Positions 54,304 to 64,000 of a stretch of DNA of 64,000 nt are shown one piece after another. How positions within the stretch are numbered: the stretch's first letter is position 1; every line of letters starts with the position of its first letter. The notes under the pieces were generated by a model. It did not search any database, was not told the origin of the DNA, and saw nothing but the letters and a program-made list of their open reading frames with translations. A program made the position numbers and the translations under genes. Origin of the DNA: JAJTFA01 sp051715425 (GTDB taxonomy: Bacteria > Bacteroidota > Bacteroidia > UKL13-3). Location of the stretch: NCBI GenBank assembly GCA_051715425.1, contig JBPXJS010000039.1, forward strand, positions 1 through 64,000, written 5' to 3'.

Positions 54304-57264
54304 TTAGAATTTAAATGCAACGCCCATTCCTATATTGATTCCCATTTTATACCTGAATATGGTATTGTCATACTTTGCTTTTTCAGCAATTGGAACATTG
54401 GGATCTATTCTTGGCGTAATAGCGCCATTTTTACTTTCAATATTGGTGGAAATATCATCAAACTTTCCATTGTCATTATTGTCCTGATAGAATACCAAAT
54501 CTTGAGCAAGTAAATCACTCACGGTAAATTTAAACTCAAAATGTTTGTAGAAAGTTTTAGAGATGGAGAAGTCAACTACCGTTCTTGGGTTTTCCCATAA
54601 ATCAGGTACCAGGCCGTTTTTCTCTCTTACAAATGCAATTCTCCTGCCTATTCTGTTCACAAAAACGGCAGCCGCAAGTGTAGATTTTGGATCATAGAAC
54701 TGTAAACTGGTATTTAGGATATAGGGCGATTGTCCCTGAAGTGGTCTTGTTCCAAATTGTGATTTCGAAATGCTTTCATCAAGAATAACTTCTGAAACGA
54801 TGTACGCATAATTAAGCGTTACGGAGAATTTTTTGGCTGACTTGGTATTAAGCCATTTGTCTATAAAGTCGAAGTTTTTTCTGATTTCAAACTCAATACC
54901 GTAATTTTTTGCATCAGCATCGCTGGTATATCCAAGTGTAGCGTCACTTCCGGTAAATTCATAAACCTGCTCTATTGCATCGTCAAATTTTTTGTAGAAT
55001 AACGAAACGGAAATCATTTGAGCTTCTCCCGGATAATATTCGAACCTGAAATCATAATTCTGAATGCGGGTTCTATTCAAATGTGGGTTTCCTGTTACAA
55101 CCGAATTCAGGTTAAAATCGTAAAACGCAAAAGGAGCTAATTCTCTAAACTCTGGTCTGGCAAGAGTTTGACTACCGGAAAGCCTTAGGTTTACTTTCTC
55201 GGTTAATTCATAAGTTAAATTTACAGATGGGAGAAAATCAACAAAAGTGGTATCTACATTTACAGGTTCACCGGCACTTCCAAACGAATTCAGCTTTTGG
55301 TTATAACTTTCCATTCTCACTCCGTAAGCAGCGCGAAATCTGCTGAAAATCCGCTGATCGAACATGATATAAGCAGAGTTCAGGCGGGAGTTTGCTGTAT
55401 AAACATCTTGTGGGTTAATACGCTCATCCATGTAGAAAGTATCCTCAGCAAAGTTGGCTTTATTAAAGATATTATCTCTGCTTTGTGTAATAAAATCCTG
55501 GTAGTTGTAAGGAGTTCCGGGTTTTACAATTTGCCTAAGTTTATACCCGAATGCACGAACCTGAAAATCACGTTCTCTTCTTTGTATAAATCCACCAATT
55601 TTAAGTTCGGTTTTAAGCTTTTTAAAAGTTAAGAAGTTAAGAGGTGCCTGCAAATCCAAACCTGCGCTTTGAATATCTTCTTTCAGATCGGAATAAAACC
55701 TGCCTGTTTGGGTAATGTCTATATTTGGTCCTACCTGAAGGGTGTATGGGCTGTATTCTGAATTGAATGCATCGTAGGTAGATCGGTAAGATGCTCTTCT
55801 GAAATCAGGCATCTGTCTGGAGATATTGTTATTGTTTAATACCCACTTTGCTTTTACTTTCAATGGTACAATATAATGCTCACCAATAAGCTGGTTGCTC
55901 ATCAGTTTATTTTCCTGATAGATGAAATAGGTGTTTCTGATTAAAGGGTTCTGATCCGGATCCAGTAAATCATCATGGCCTGATCTGAAAATGGTTTGAT
56001 CTTCCGTATTGATGGTATAAGCATTTTTGAAACTAATTTTGTGGTTTTTACCGGCTTTCCAACCCATATTAACCATAGTACCAATAAGGATCTCCCGTTT
56101 GTAAATACTGTCCTGATATTTGGATCTGAATTGGTTTTCATCAATACCCATCGGCTTGTTAAATCTATTTCGCTCAACAGGTGTATTCCTAAAATTTTCA
56201 GACCTTGATAAGGAAACAATAAAGCCCAGCTCTTGCTTTTCTTTAATTTTAAAGTTGGTTCCACCTGATAAGCTGATGGTGGTATTTACCGGATTGGATG
56301 CTACCTTGTTGGCACTCCAGTTATCATTAAATTTAAAACTATTCTGATACTTATCTCCCAATGTGCTGCTTTCATAAGCAAGCCTTTGAGGAATACCACC
56401 AGGCAGTGCACGGGTTCCATCATCTAAACCAAGCCAGTCGTTTTTACCACCGTTGGCACGGTATCCTTCCTTAAAGGTGCTGATGCTATGAATACTGGAA
56501 CTGATTCCAAAATTGATAAACTTTTTTTCAGGAATATCTTTGGTATTAATGGTTATCACTCCACCGGCAAAGTCTCCAGGTAAATCAGGAGAAGCGGTTT
56601 TGGTTATCACCATATTATCAATCATGTTGGACGGAAATATATCAAACGAAAAAGCCTTTCTGTCCGATTCTGTACTTGGAAGCGGTGCACCATTAATATA
56701 GGCAGTATTATACCTGTCATTTAATCCCCTGATTACTGCAAACTTATTGTCCTGTATGGAGGTGCCGCTAACACGCTTCATTACATCACTTGTGGTGGCA
56801 TCCGGAGTTCTTTTGATCAGATCAGCCGATACCCCGTCAGAAATGGCTACATTTTTCTTTTGTTGAATAAGTAATGCACTTGCGGTTTCCTTTTTGGCCT
56901 CCACCTGAATAACTACCTCATTAAGTTGTTTGGTTGATTCTTCCAGGGTAATACTTACCGGTGTGGTTTCTTTTGCCTTTACCTCAATACCTTTAACCAC
57001 TTTTTTGTTATATGAAATATAACTGAATACCAGGTTATACGTACCAGGGGCAAGGTTCAAGGTAAATTTTCCTTCAAAATCGGTGGCAGTACCTACAGAA
57101 GTTCCTTCAATCTGCACAGATACACCAATTAGTTCTTCTCCCGTTTTTTTGTCGGTAAGTTTTCCGGTGATTTTCCCGTTGTTTTGTGCGGTTGCTATTG
57201 CAGAAGTAATGCTAAAGAGCACCAACAGGAGGAAATAAAAATAGCTTTGACGAAACTTGTTCAT
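54304..57264 (-). CDS. TonB-dependent receptor with carboxypeptidase-like regulatory domain
   Basis: 986 residues. Signal peptide ends ITSAIATAQ (about residue 27). A CarboxypepD_reg-like domain (about 29-110) opens with GKITGKLTDKKTGEELIGVSV. A plug domain (about 120-260) has DLIKRTPDATTSDVMKRVSGTSIQDNKFAVIRG and SPDLPGDFAGGVITINTKD, and a large barrel ends in GINIGMGVAFKF. It imports an unknown ligand through TonB. The downstream secreted PKD protein (50156-54145) would fit as a partner, although the terminator between them means they need separate promoters. It differs in sequence from the receptor at 30254-32659 and belongs to another subfamily. Confidence 0.93.
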   Translation of the reverse strand: MNKFRQSYFYFLLLVLFSITSAIATAQNNGKITGKLTDKKTGEELIGVSVQIEGTSVGTATDFEGKFTLNLAPGTYNLVFSYISYNKKVVKGIEVKAKETTPVSITLEESTKQLNEVVIQVEAKKETASALLIQQKKNVAISDGVSADLIKRTPDATTSDVMKRVSGTSIQDNKFAVIRGLNDRYNTAYINGAPLPSTESDRKAFSFDIFPSNMIDNMVITKTASPDLPGDFAGGVITINTKDIPEKKFINFGISSSIHSISTFKEGYRANGGKNDWLGLDDGTRALPGGIPQRLAYESSTLGDKYQNSFKFNDNWSANKVASNPVNTTISLSGGTNFKIKEKQELGFIVSLSRSENFRNTPVERNRFNKPMGIDENQFRSKYQDSIYKREILIGTMVNMGWKAGKNHKISFKNAYTINTEDQTIFRSGHDDLLDPDQNPLIRNTYFIYQENKLMSNQLIGEHYIVPLKVKAKWVLNNNNISRQMPDFRRASYRSTYDAFNSEYSPYTLQVGPNIDITQTGRFYSDLKEDIQSAGLDLQAPLNFLTFKKLKTELKIGGFIQRRERDFQVRAFGYKLRQIVKPGTPYNYQDFITQSRDNIFNKANFAEDTFYMDERINPQDVYTANSRLNSAYIMFDQRIFSRFRAAYGVRMESYNQKLNSFGSAGEPVNVDTTFVDFLPSVNLTYELTEKVNLRLSGSQTLARPEFRELAPFAFYDFNLNSVVTGNPHLNRTRIQNYDFRFEYYPGEAQMISVSLFYKKFDDAIEQVYEFTGSDATLGYTSDADAKNYGIEFEIRKNFDFIDKWLNTKSAKKFSVTLNYAYIVSEVILDESISKSQFGTRPLQGQSPYILNTSLQFYDPKSTLAAAVFVNRIGRRIAFVREKNGLVPDLWENPRTVVDFSISKTFYKHFEFKFTVSDLLAQDLVFYQDNNDNGKFDDISTNIESKNGAITPRIDPNVPIAEKAKYDNTIFRYKMGINIGMGVAFKF

Positions 57265-57370
57265 AGTAAATACTTAAAGTTCCGGCAAAGCTATGTTCTC
57301 CGCTTTCAGGAGGGGTTACCCAAAGGTTAATCTTGGGTTAATGCAATATCAATTGTTTGTTAAGAAAATG

Positions 57371-58579
57371 TTAAGCACTTGCTTTCCCGATTACCCCTAA
57401 CTCTTTACCTACCTTGGTAAATGCAGCAATTGCGTGCTCTATATGGGCTGGTTCATGGGCGGCAGAGAGCTGCACACGGATGCGGGCCAAATCTTTGGGT
57501 ACCACCGGATAAAAGAATCCAATTACATAAATTCCTTCTTCAAGGAGTTTATTGGCAAATTCCTGTGAAAGTTTGGCATCATACAACATCACCGGAACAA
57601 TAGCCGAATCGCCTCCCCTGATATCAAATCCTGCTGCCTTAATACCTGCTTTAAACTGTTTTATATTGTTTTCAAGTTTGTCCCTTAAAGCGGTACTTTC
57701 ATTTAGTAGTTTAAACACTTCTATACTTGCCCCAACAATAGCAGGCGACAGGGAGTTGGAAAATAAATAAGGGCGCGAACGTTGGCGCAGCATATCAATA
57801 ATTTCTTTCCTTCCGGTGGTGTAACCGCCCATGGCTCCACCTAACGCTTTGCCAAGGGTTCCGGTAATAATATCCACACGACCCATCACATTGCAGAGTT
57901 CTGGTACACCTCTGCCTGTTTTGCCTATAAATCCCGCACTGTGGCATTCATCCGACATCACCAATGCATCATATTTATCGGCCAGGTCGCATATTTTATC
58001 CAGTTGAGCCACATAGCCATCCATGCTGAATACGCCATCTGTTACAATCACTTTTAAACGTGCACCTTTGGCATCTGCCGCAATAAGCTGTGCTTCCAGG
58101 TCGGCCATATCGTTGTTTTTGTATCTGTAGCGTTGTGCTTTACAAAGTCTTACCCCGTCTATAATAGAGGCATGATTCAGTTCATCACTGATAATAGCAT
58201 CCGTTTCCTGAAACAGGGGTTCGAATACGCCACCATTTGCATCAAATGCAGCGGCATATAAAATGGTATCTTCTGTCTGGTAAAAATCGGCAATGGCCTT
58301 CTCCAGGTCTTTGTGAATATCCTGGGTGCCGCAAATAAAACGTACGGAACTCATTCCGAAACCATGTGTATCCAGTGCCTTTTTTGCTGCTTCTTTCACC
58401 CTGGGGTGTGAGGAAAGCCCCAGGTAATTATTGGCACAAAAGTTTAACACTTTCTGGCCTGTTGTTAGTGTAATTTCAGCACCCTGTTCAGATGCAATGA
58501 TGCGTTCTTTTTTGTATAAGCCTGCCGCTTCAATTTCTGAAAGTTCTTTCTGCAGGTACAGTTTCATTTTGTTGTACAT
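57371..58579 (-). CDS. kbl: 2-amino-3-ketobutyrate CoA ligase (glycine C-acetyltransferase)
   Basis: 402 residues. A fold-type I PLP enzyme of the alpha-oxoamine synthase family that cleaves 2-amino-3-oxobutyrate with CoA to glycine and acetyl-CoA in threonine breakdown. PLP lysine K244 lies in TGTLGKALGGAMGG, D210/H213 in SDECHSAGF, and other blocks are NYLGLSSHP, GFGMSSVRFICGTQ and IRVQLSAAHE. The length fits KBL rather than the shorter BioF, and GIYVIGFFYPVVPKDLARIR is typical of KBL. Threonine dehydrogenase is not in this window. It lies downstream of the large beta-helix gene on the same strand, with a terminator between. Confidence 0.94.
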   Translation of the reverse strand: MYNKMKLYLQKELSEIEAAGLYKKERIIASEQGAEITLTTGQKVLNFCANNYLGLSSHPRVKEAAKKALDTHGFGMSSVRFICGTQDIHKDLEKAIADFYQTEDTILYAAAFDANGGVFEPLFQETDAIISDELNHASIIDGVRLCKAQRYRYKNNDMADLEAQLIAADAKGARLKVIVTDGVFSMDGYVAQLDKICDLADKYDALVMSDECHSAGFIGKTGRGVPELCNVMGRVDIITGTLGKALGGAMGGYTTGRKEIIDMLRQRSRPYLFSNSLSPAIVGASIEVFKLLNESTALRDKLENNIKQFKAGIKAAGFDIRGGDSAIVPVMLYDAKLSQEFANKLLEEGIYVIGFFYPVVPKDLARIRVQLSAAHEPAHIEHAIAAFTKVGKELGVIGKASA

Positions 58580-58627
58580 AATGATGTTTGTTTTCCGGAT
58601 GCAAACTAAAACTATAAATTGAAAAAC

Positions 58628-58656
58628 AAAAAGGCCTGCATTGAGCAGGCCTTTTT
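58628..58656 (-). terminator. Strong terminator after the right-edge beta-helix gene
   Basis: A perfect 12-base stem (aaaaaggcctgc / gcaggccttttt) with a 5-base loop. Its symmetry allows it to work on both strands. Confidence 0.9.
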
Positions 58657-58680
58657 ATAAATTTGAAACAGGAGCAGGTA

Positions 58681-61600
58681 TTAATCAGCTTTAATTGCTT
58701 TAATAACCCTTGTTTCTTCACCCGTTTGAATGCTGATAAAATAGATACCGGCTTTAAGGTTGGCTACCATATCAATAGAAATGGTGTTCTCTCCTTTATG
58801 AATTTGTTGTGCCGGGTTGTGGTATAATTCGCGTCCCTGTATATCAATCATGCTGATAACAGCACTTGTTTCTTTAGAAGATTTAACAGCAATATGAAGT
58901 TCCCTGTTAAACGGATTGGGATATAGTACAATAGAACCAGATAACTCACTTTTTGATACACTCACTATGTTAGAGTAAGAGAATGAACCGTCTGCATCCA
59001 GCTGTTTTAATCTGTAATAGAGTGTATTGCTGCGTGCTGATAAAAAGGCATCGATATCAAGGGTTAAGTAGTTAGAAACTTTATTGGTATTGCCCTTACC
59101 CTCTACAAATTTTACTTTGGAGAATTCGATTCCATCAGATGAGCGTTCTATTTCAAATCCTTTGTTATTTAATTCACTAGCAGTAATCCAGTTGAGGGCA
59201 ACATCATTGCCATTGGCTTTGGCTTCAAAGCTTAACAATTGAACAGGTAAAGGATTGCTGATATCTGTTCCGGTAAATACACCAAATACAGAATGAATGG
59301 CTCCACCCGAAATGGTTCCTGCTACAGGATTCACGTTTCCGGAAGGAAGTAAATACCAGGAAGGTGCACCATATTGTGCCAGACGTGCATTAACTGATCC
59401 GCTTACATTTCCGAGATAAACAGAGTCGTAAATCAGGTTGGCCTGATAGGTATATCCGCTGCCACCTGTTGGTGTGGTATTGATATAACTGTTAAACTGA
59501 GTTCTGGATGGGGTAAGATTCGGAGCCACTACACCTGAATAGAATTTTACGTCAACAGAAGTTGGAACAGTTCCGGAACCACCCCATGCAAGTGAGGCAA
59601 TTCTTCTGTTGGCAAAGGAGTAGTTGGTGGTAGCATTTAGTGCAGGTGCAGCTGATGCGAGTGCTGATGGAGGAGCAGTTGCCGTATTAAATTCTACGGA
59701 TCCGATATCAGTAGTTGCTGCAGAAAGAGAGGTAGAGCGAACACCAGAAGCATTAGCATAATCTCCGGTGTATCCTGCAAGAGGAATACCTTTTCCGTTT
59801 ACATACCAGCTATTGGCATTGGTGGTAACAATACCCAGATTACCGGTTGCTGTATCTGTAAACAGTGTTTGGGCCGGAAGGTTTGAAGGAGATTCCATCC
59901 AGTTGGTATTATATGTTCCGCTTGGGGTGTAAAGGGAGTTGTTGTAAGCATCCACACCGTAAGTGATGGTACTTGGGAATTCAGAAATTCTCGAAGTATC
60001 GTTCACAACAAGCAGGTTGTAGTTGGATGATGCAACAGTAATACCGGTTGCGGTGGCAGATCCTGTAGCCAGGTGAATACCGGTAGCTGATCCTGAATTG
60101 GTTCTTTTGTTGTAGAAAATATTGTTGCGAACATTCAGGGTGGAAGTGGTGTTTCTGAAAATGCCATAAGAATTATTATTGCCACTTGCCATTGAACCAT
60201 TTATAAATATGGAGTTATAGAAGTAATTGTTGGTGCCTGTGCTTTCATCACGTATACCGGCTATTCTTGATTCATTAGACATATTGCCGCCTAAAGAAAT
60301 TTGGTTGTTGAAAGCGTTTACGACACCTGCTGAAACATAAATACCGCTCACAATTGCAGAAGAAGTGCCTGTATTTGTATTCAATGCGCTGATATTATAA
60401 ATCCTGTTTCCTGAAATAATATCGGGATTCGTACTTGCTGTTGTTTTTCCAATTCCGATAGCAAAGTTGCTGGTTACCGCAGATGAACGGTTTACAATAT
60501 TATATACGGTGTTTCCGCTGGCTATATTATTACCTGTGCTTGAGTTCAAAGAAATACCGGTGCAGGTATAAGCTGCAAATGTACTTGTGCTATTAATTTG
60601 AGTAATATCGCGTACTGTGTTGTTAATAATAGTGGTTGTTCCGGCACTGGCCTCTATACCTACCATATAATCGTTACCAACTGACTGATTGCTGCAGAAA
60701 GCAACTAAATTATTCGAAATTGTAACTACGCCTCCACCATTGCTTCTGATCATTTTGGAGTCTCCATCACTTCTTACGGTATCATAAGGATTTACTCCAC
60801 CACCAATGGTATTGCCGGTAATTGTACCTGAAGGTCCTGTTATATCAATTCCTACAAAAGAGTGATCTGTACCGTTGGTATTAGAGAAAATATTGGCAAT
60901 GGTATTATTACTTACCATATATCCGGTTCCGCCTGTTGTGTTAATTAATATACCGGTAAAACAGGTGCCGGTGGTAGTGGTTGTGGTAGAAGGAGCACCG
61001 GATCTGTTAGCGGCTGAACCTCCAATTGAATTACCTGAAATGGTTTGGTTGTTACCACCGGAAACCCGAATCACAGAAAGTTGTGTGCTTCTTGATGATG
61101 TTTGATAGAATGCATTATTACTGATTACCCACTCATTTCCGTTTCCTGTTGCAGTAACGTTTATACCATTTGCACTAAAGTTCGAGAACTCGTTATTTGA
61201 AATGGTATTGCTGCTGTTTTCAAGCCCTGCAGTTGCGGTACCTGTGGAGTTGATATGTGTAGTTGGCAGTGAAATGGTATCTCTGAAAATGCAATTCATA
61301 ATGGCATTGGAATCGTTTCCGGTTCCTGATGACACGTTAGTTGTGCTGAAAAGTACATTTCCGCTAGAGGTATTATTACCCAGAATGGTGCAATAACGAA
61401 CAGTATCTGAATGTGCATCATTTAAGAAATTGAAAACCGGACCTGTTGTATTGTTGTTCACAAATTTCAGGTATCGGCCTAATCCGGCAAATCTGCCATC
61501 AAAAATAACCTTGTCAGCCCCATTCATTCTAATCATACCGGTAGTACCCACTGCACCAGAAATGGTTCTTTCAATTGCCGCATCCGGAACTATGGTAATG

Positions 61601-64000
61601 GTGCGGCTGCCCCCGTTTTCTGAAACGGTATTTAACGCCACAGTTCCTGTTTCAGTAAGGTCGCTGGTAATAGTTAAGGTTATGTTACCATCCAGAACAG
61701 AATTGTTTATCATATCAAAAGCACCACCTGTTCCGGTTAAAGAAGTATAGGTTTGAGATGCGCCTATATTGATATTACCTGAAAGCCCTGGCAGAATTTT
61801 GTATGCCAGAAGTGTTGCAGGCGGGTTAATGATACCAGTTACACTTGTCGCTTCAACTCCTGCAGGAAGTGAACTTACATTAGCGGATGCGGTTGAGTCC
61901 TGAGCCACCACATATAAATATACAGAGTCTCCGTTAGTTAATCCGCTCATGGCTGCTGCAGAAATCACAAAAGACCAGCTTCCATTAAGACGGGTTCCAC
62001 CTGTAAGTGATCCGGTTGCTGTATTATAACTGCCTGCTGCAGATTTTTTATAGTACAATATCGGAGAAACGCCTCCCGTTAAAGGTACCGCAGTTGCGTC
62101 TGAAATATTAAATACAAGGGTTCTGTTTGATACGCTTGATGTGTTTGTAATGGTAGTTACCAATGAAATAACAGGACTAAAAATATCCTGAGCGGTAAAA
62201 TTACCGGCATCAGCTCCTATATCGGTTGGGCCAACGCTGCTTCTCAACTGGCCATCAAAATCTGTTGTTACTTTAACTACAGGTATACCTGCAGCTTCTG
62301 CGGGAGTGGTTCCAGATACATGGAGATTAATAGTGGAAGCATTACCGGTTGGGGAAACAAAATTAGGATCTCCAAATCCGCTGCTTGCATCCACTCCTGA
62401 AAGAATTTTCCATGCATTTAATGTAGTTGCTCCTGTTGTATTTACACGTCCAACTGATGCACCAGCACCTGATCCCCAGTAAATATTGGCATTAGATAGG
62501 AGGGTGGTGTTATTGTTAATAGAAATACAAAAATGACTTCCGCCTGTTGATGCATTGGAACGTTCATTTACAAAAATGTTGTTCAGTAAACTATCATTTC
62601 CGGTTACAGTCCTGTTAAAGGCATAAGTATTGGCTACTCCGGTTCCTACTCCGGTTCCACCCAGATAGATGGAGTTGAAATACATAGCTATATTTCCTCC
62701 CTTTTTATTAAATCCTGTTATTACAGGGGTATTTACAAGGGCTGATCCGAAGGAGTCGATGCCTAAACGAATCATGTTGTTGAAAATGCTCGTATTGGTT
62801 CCGCCAACAAAATTTACTCCGTTTATACTGGAGTTAGTTCCTGAGGCAGAAGTAGTCAAACTATGTATGAGGTTGCCGCTAATGGTGCTGTTTGTTGTAC
62901 TTGTTGTATTTATTCCATTTACCGTAACTGTTGAACCTGCTGTGTTTAATTGCATCAGGTTGTAAATAGTATTTTGTGAAATAAAGTTACCAGATGTGGC
63001 AGAAGCTATATGAATACCATTAACAGAAGCAGATGCATCTGTATTAAGCTGAGACGGTGAAGCATTAACCAGGTTGTATATGGTATTGCCGGTAATGGTG
63101 TCAATCCCTGCTGTTGTGCTAATACCATGCGTAAATCCGGCAGAAGTAGCAGCATTTACATTGTTTCTTAAATTTCTGATGGTGTTGTTCAGTAACTTCA
63201 GATTTGCACTGCTTGTATTTTGAATACCAATTACATTTTGCGATGTAGTAGAGGTTGAAGGAGTGGAAGCAAGCATATTATCAGGAAGCACGTTACCAAT
63301 GGTATTATTATTCAACACATAAGTAACCGTGTTTGTAGCTCCTGAAATGCTTATGCCTATCAGATTGTGATAAGATGTAGCAGCAGCAACAGTCGTTCTC
63401 ATTCCGCCAATTTTGTTGTTGGAGAATGAATAGGTACCTGCTGTGGTGCCTGCCATACAAATACCAAATGTGGCACCTGTTGTTCCTGTACCATGCACAA
63501 CAATGGCATTCGAATCTGTAAGGCTTCCAATGGTATTGCCATTCATATTGTACATACCATCAAGATGCCATGCGGCACTCCACAGTCCTGGAAATCCTGT
63601 TGCTGTTGCTGCGGTTGACAAGTTAAAGTTGGTTAGGGTATTGTTACTGAAATTGGAAACAACTAAATTTCCTCCACGCACATAACTGAAACATGATGCT
63701 GTTCCTCCACTCACCGTCCATGGAGTACCTCCGCAATAAGGAGCACTTCCGCCAACATAGTTACCTGTAATTTGCATATTGTTGAGGGCATTAAAATTGC
63801 CGGAGTGTTGCAAATTCCATGGGTATTGCTGAACAGTTCCTGTTGCTGTTCTCGGAGCTGTCTGATAAATATGGTTATTGGAAATGATCCAGCTATTGGT
63901 TCCGCTTGATAATTTAAAGGCATTACATTCAGCCGCGGCATTCCAGTAATTAAACAGTTGACACCTGTTGATGATAATCGAACTATTCATTACCGTACTA
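58681..64000 (-). CDS. Large type IX-secreted beta-helix protein, N-terminus beyond right edge
   Basis: At least 1769 residues are visible. An internal Met lies at 63990, but the frame stays open to the edge (codons AGT ACG GTA before it), so the N-terminus and signal peptide lie outside the window. The visible part holds two or more long runs of Asn-rich beta-helix rungs (GNTIYNLVN, SGNTIGGSA, SNNKIGG, NNTVRDIT), a CARDB-like spacer (about 590-720), and a NIGASQTYTSLTG unit that starts a further helix. A C-terminal domain (VQLLSFEAKANGNDVALNWITASE) leads to a type IX sorting domain (LYPNPFNRELHI). It is the same architecture as the protein at 38684-44473. Function unknown; adhesion or carbohydrate binding is plausible. 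Confidence 0.88.
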   Translation of the reverse strand, partial: STVMNSSIIINRCQLFNYWNAAAECNAFKLSSGTNSWIISNNHIYQTAPRTATGTVQQYPWNLQHSGNFNALNNMQITGNYVGGSAPYCGGTPWTVSGGTASCFSYVRGGNLVVSNFSNNTLTNFNLSTAATATGFPGLWSAAWHLDGMYNMNGNTIGSLTDSNAIVVHGTGTTGATFGICMAGTTAGTYSFSNNKIGGMRTTVAAATSYHNLIGISISGATNTVTYVLNNNTIGNVLPDNMLASTPSTSTTSQNVIGIQNTSSANLKLLNNTIRNLRNNVNAATSAGFTHGISTTAGIDTITGNTIYNLVNASPSQLNTDASASVNGIHIASATSGNFISQNTIYNLMQLNTAGSTVTVNGINTTSTTNSTISGNLIHSLTTSASGTNSSINGVNFVGGTNTSIFNNMIRLGIDSFGSALVNTPVITGFNKKGGNIAMYFNSIYLGGTGVGTGVANTYAFNRTVTGNDSLLNNIFVNERSNASTGGSHFCISINNNTTLLSNANIYWGSGAGASVGRVNTTGATTLNAWKILSGVDASSGFGDPNFVSPTGNASTINLHVSGTTPAEAAGIPVVKVTTDFDGQLRSSVGPTDIGADAGNFTAQDIFSPVISLVTTITNTSSVSNRTLVFNISDATAVPLTGGVSPILYYKKSAAGSYNTATGSLTGGTRLNGSWSFVISAAAMSGLTNGDSVYLYVVAQDSTASANVSSLPAGVEATSVTGIINPPATLLAYKILPGLSGNINIGASQTYTSLTGTGGAFDMINNSVLDGNITLTITSDLTETGTVALNTVSENGGSRTITIVPDAAIERTISGAVGTTGMIRMNGADKVIFDGRFAGLGRYLKFVNNNTTGPVFNFLNDAHSDTVRYCTILGNNTSSGNVLFSTTNVSSGTGNDSNAIMNCIFRDTISLPTTHINSTGTATAGLENSSNTISNNEFSNFSANGINVTATGNGNEWVISNNAFYQTSSRSTQLSVIRVSGGNNQTISGNSIGGSAANRSGAPSTTTTTTGTCFTGILINTTGGTGYMVSNNTIANIFSNTNGTDHSFVGIDITGPSGTITGNTIGGGVNPYDTVRSDGDSKMIRSNGGGVVTISNNLVAFCSNQSVGNDYMVGIEASAGTTTIINNTVRDITQINSTSTFAAYTCTGISLNSSTGNNIASGNTVYNIVNRSSAVTSNFAIGIGKTTASTNPDIISGNRIYNISALNTNTGTSSAIVSGIYVSAGVVNAFNNQISLGGNMSNESRIAGIRDESTGTNNYFYNSIFINGSMASGNNNSYGIFRNTTSTLNVRNNIFYNKRTNSGSATGIHLATGSATATGITVASSNYNLLVVNDTSRISEFPSTITYGVDAYNNSLYTPSGTYNTNWMESPSNLPAQTLFTDTATGNLGIVTTNANSWYVNGKGIPLAGYTGDYANASGVRSTSLSAATTDIGSVEFNTATAPPSALASAAPALNATTNYSFANRRIASLAWGGSGTVPTSVDVKFYSGVVAPNLTPSRTQFNSYINTTPTGGSGYTYQANLIYDSVYLGNVSGSVNARLAQYGAPSWYLLPSGNVNPVAGTISGGAIHSVFGVFTGTDISNPLPVQLLSFEAKANGNDVALNWITASELNNKGFEIERSSDGIEFSKVKFVEGKGNTNKVSNYLTLDIDAFLSARSNTLYYRLKQLDADGSFSYSNIVSVSKSELSGSIVLYPNPFNRELHIAVKSSKETSAVISMIDIQGRELYHNPAQQIHKGENTISIDMVANLKAGIYFISIQTGEETRVIKAIKAD

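Noticed and set aside
63988..63990. ATG at 63990 as the true start of the right-edge gene
   Set aside because: The frame stays open upstream to the edge and there is no signal peptide after this Met, although a type IX protein needs one.
1..64000. Mobile elements or a genomic island
   Set aside because: No transposase, integrase, terminal inverted repeats or tRNA-flanking direct repeats were recognised; the tRNA-Cys has no duplicated 3' end visible.

Overview
The window looks like chromosomal DNA from a member of the Bacteroidota, probably near the Chitinophagales or Sphingobacteriales. The evidence is gene content: at least five secreted proteins end in a type IX secretion (Por) sorting domain, there are two TonB-dependent receptors with N-terminal carboxypeptidase-regulatory-like domains, a DUF4249 lipoprotein, LytTR regulators with a periplasmic-propeller histidine kinase, and a 7TMR-DISM kinase. 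The sequence is AT-rich, Shine-Dalgarno sequences are mostly absent, and the one scorable pair of promoters fits the Bacteroidota TAnnTTTG -7 box. No IS element, prophage, CRISPR array or rRNA operon was seen. One tRNA gene (Cys, GCA) is present. Both window edges cut genes.

Layout. 1-11 kb: a secreted-protein cluster with three paralogous FGE/SUMF1-fold proteins, two Ig-like repeat proteins (one cut by the left edge) and a small type IX cargo protein. 11.5-17 kb: two paralogous LytTR response regulators, one with a degenerate receiver, and a LytS-type propeller histidine kinase. 17-21.8 kb: housekeeping genes ilvE, an unknown gene, rdgB, a WecA-type sugar-phosphate transferase, pdxH and a YqgE/AlgH protein. 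21.8-35.7 kb: a long minus-strand block with an HD hydrolase, a surface-repeat outer-membrane protein, a 75-residue protein, a MalT-like LuxR regulator overlapping a 7TMR-DISM/GAF histidine kinase, a DUF4249 lipoprotein plus TonB receptor operon, a receiver-adenylate cyclase, tRNA-Cys and a type IX subtilisin. 35.7-44.5 kb: a DUF4920 lipoprotein, a haem lipoprotein, an arylsulfotransferase-like propeller protein and a 1929-residue beta-helix protein. 44.5-50 kb: a TsdA-like dihaem cytochrome, a TPR membrane protein, pdhA, recF, a DUF721/DciA-like gene, a heptad-repeat array and thiN. 50-64 kb: a secreted protein with an internal 1.3 kb duplication, its neighbouring TonB receptor, kbl and a large beta-helix type IX protein that runs off the right edge.

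The most notable signal is a shared operator/promoter block. A 33-base element made of GGGTGA/TCACCC boxes lies at 23851-23884 and 32701-32733. In both places it starts exactly 42 bases from the downstream start codon, and a matching -7 box sits 11 bases past its edge. One copy precedes the 75-residue-protein/surface-repeat operon and overlaps the end of the MalT-like gene. The other precedes the TonB receptor/DUF4249 operon. I infer that the MalT-like regulator, encoded with the 7TMR-DISM kinase, controls both operons, making this a small envelope uptake/sensing regulon. Other points are a probable CTG start for recF, an array of 7-base repeats beginning on the stop codon of the DUF721 gene, and a pair of divergent genes whose start codons are 7 bases apart.
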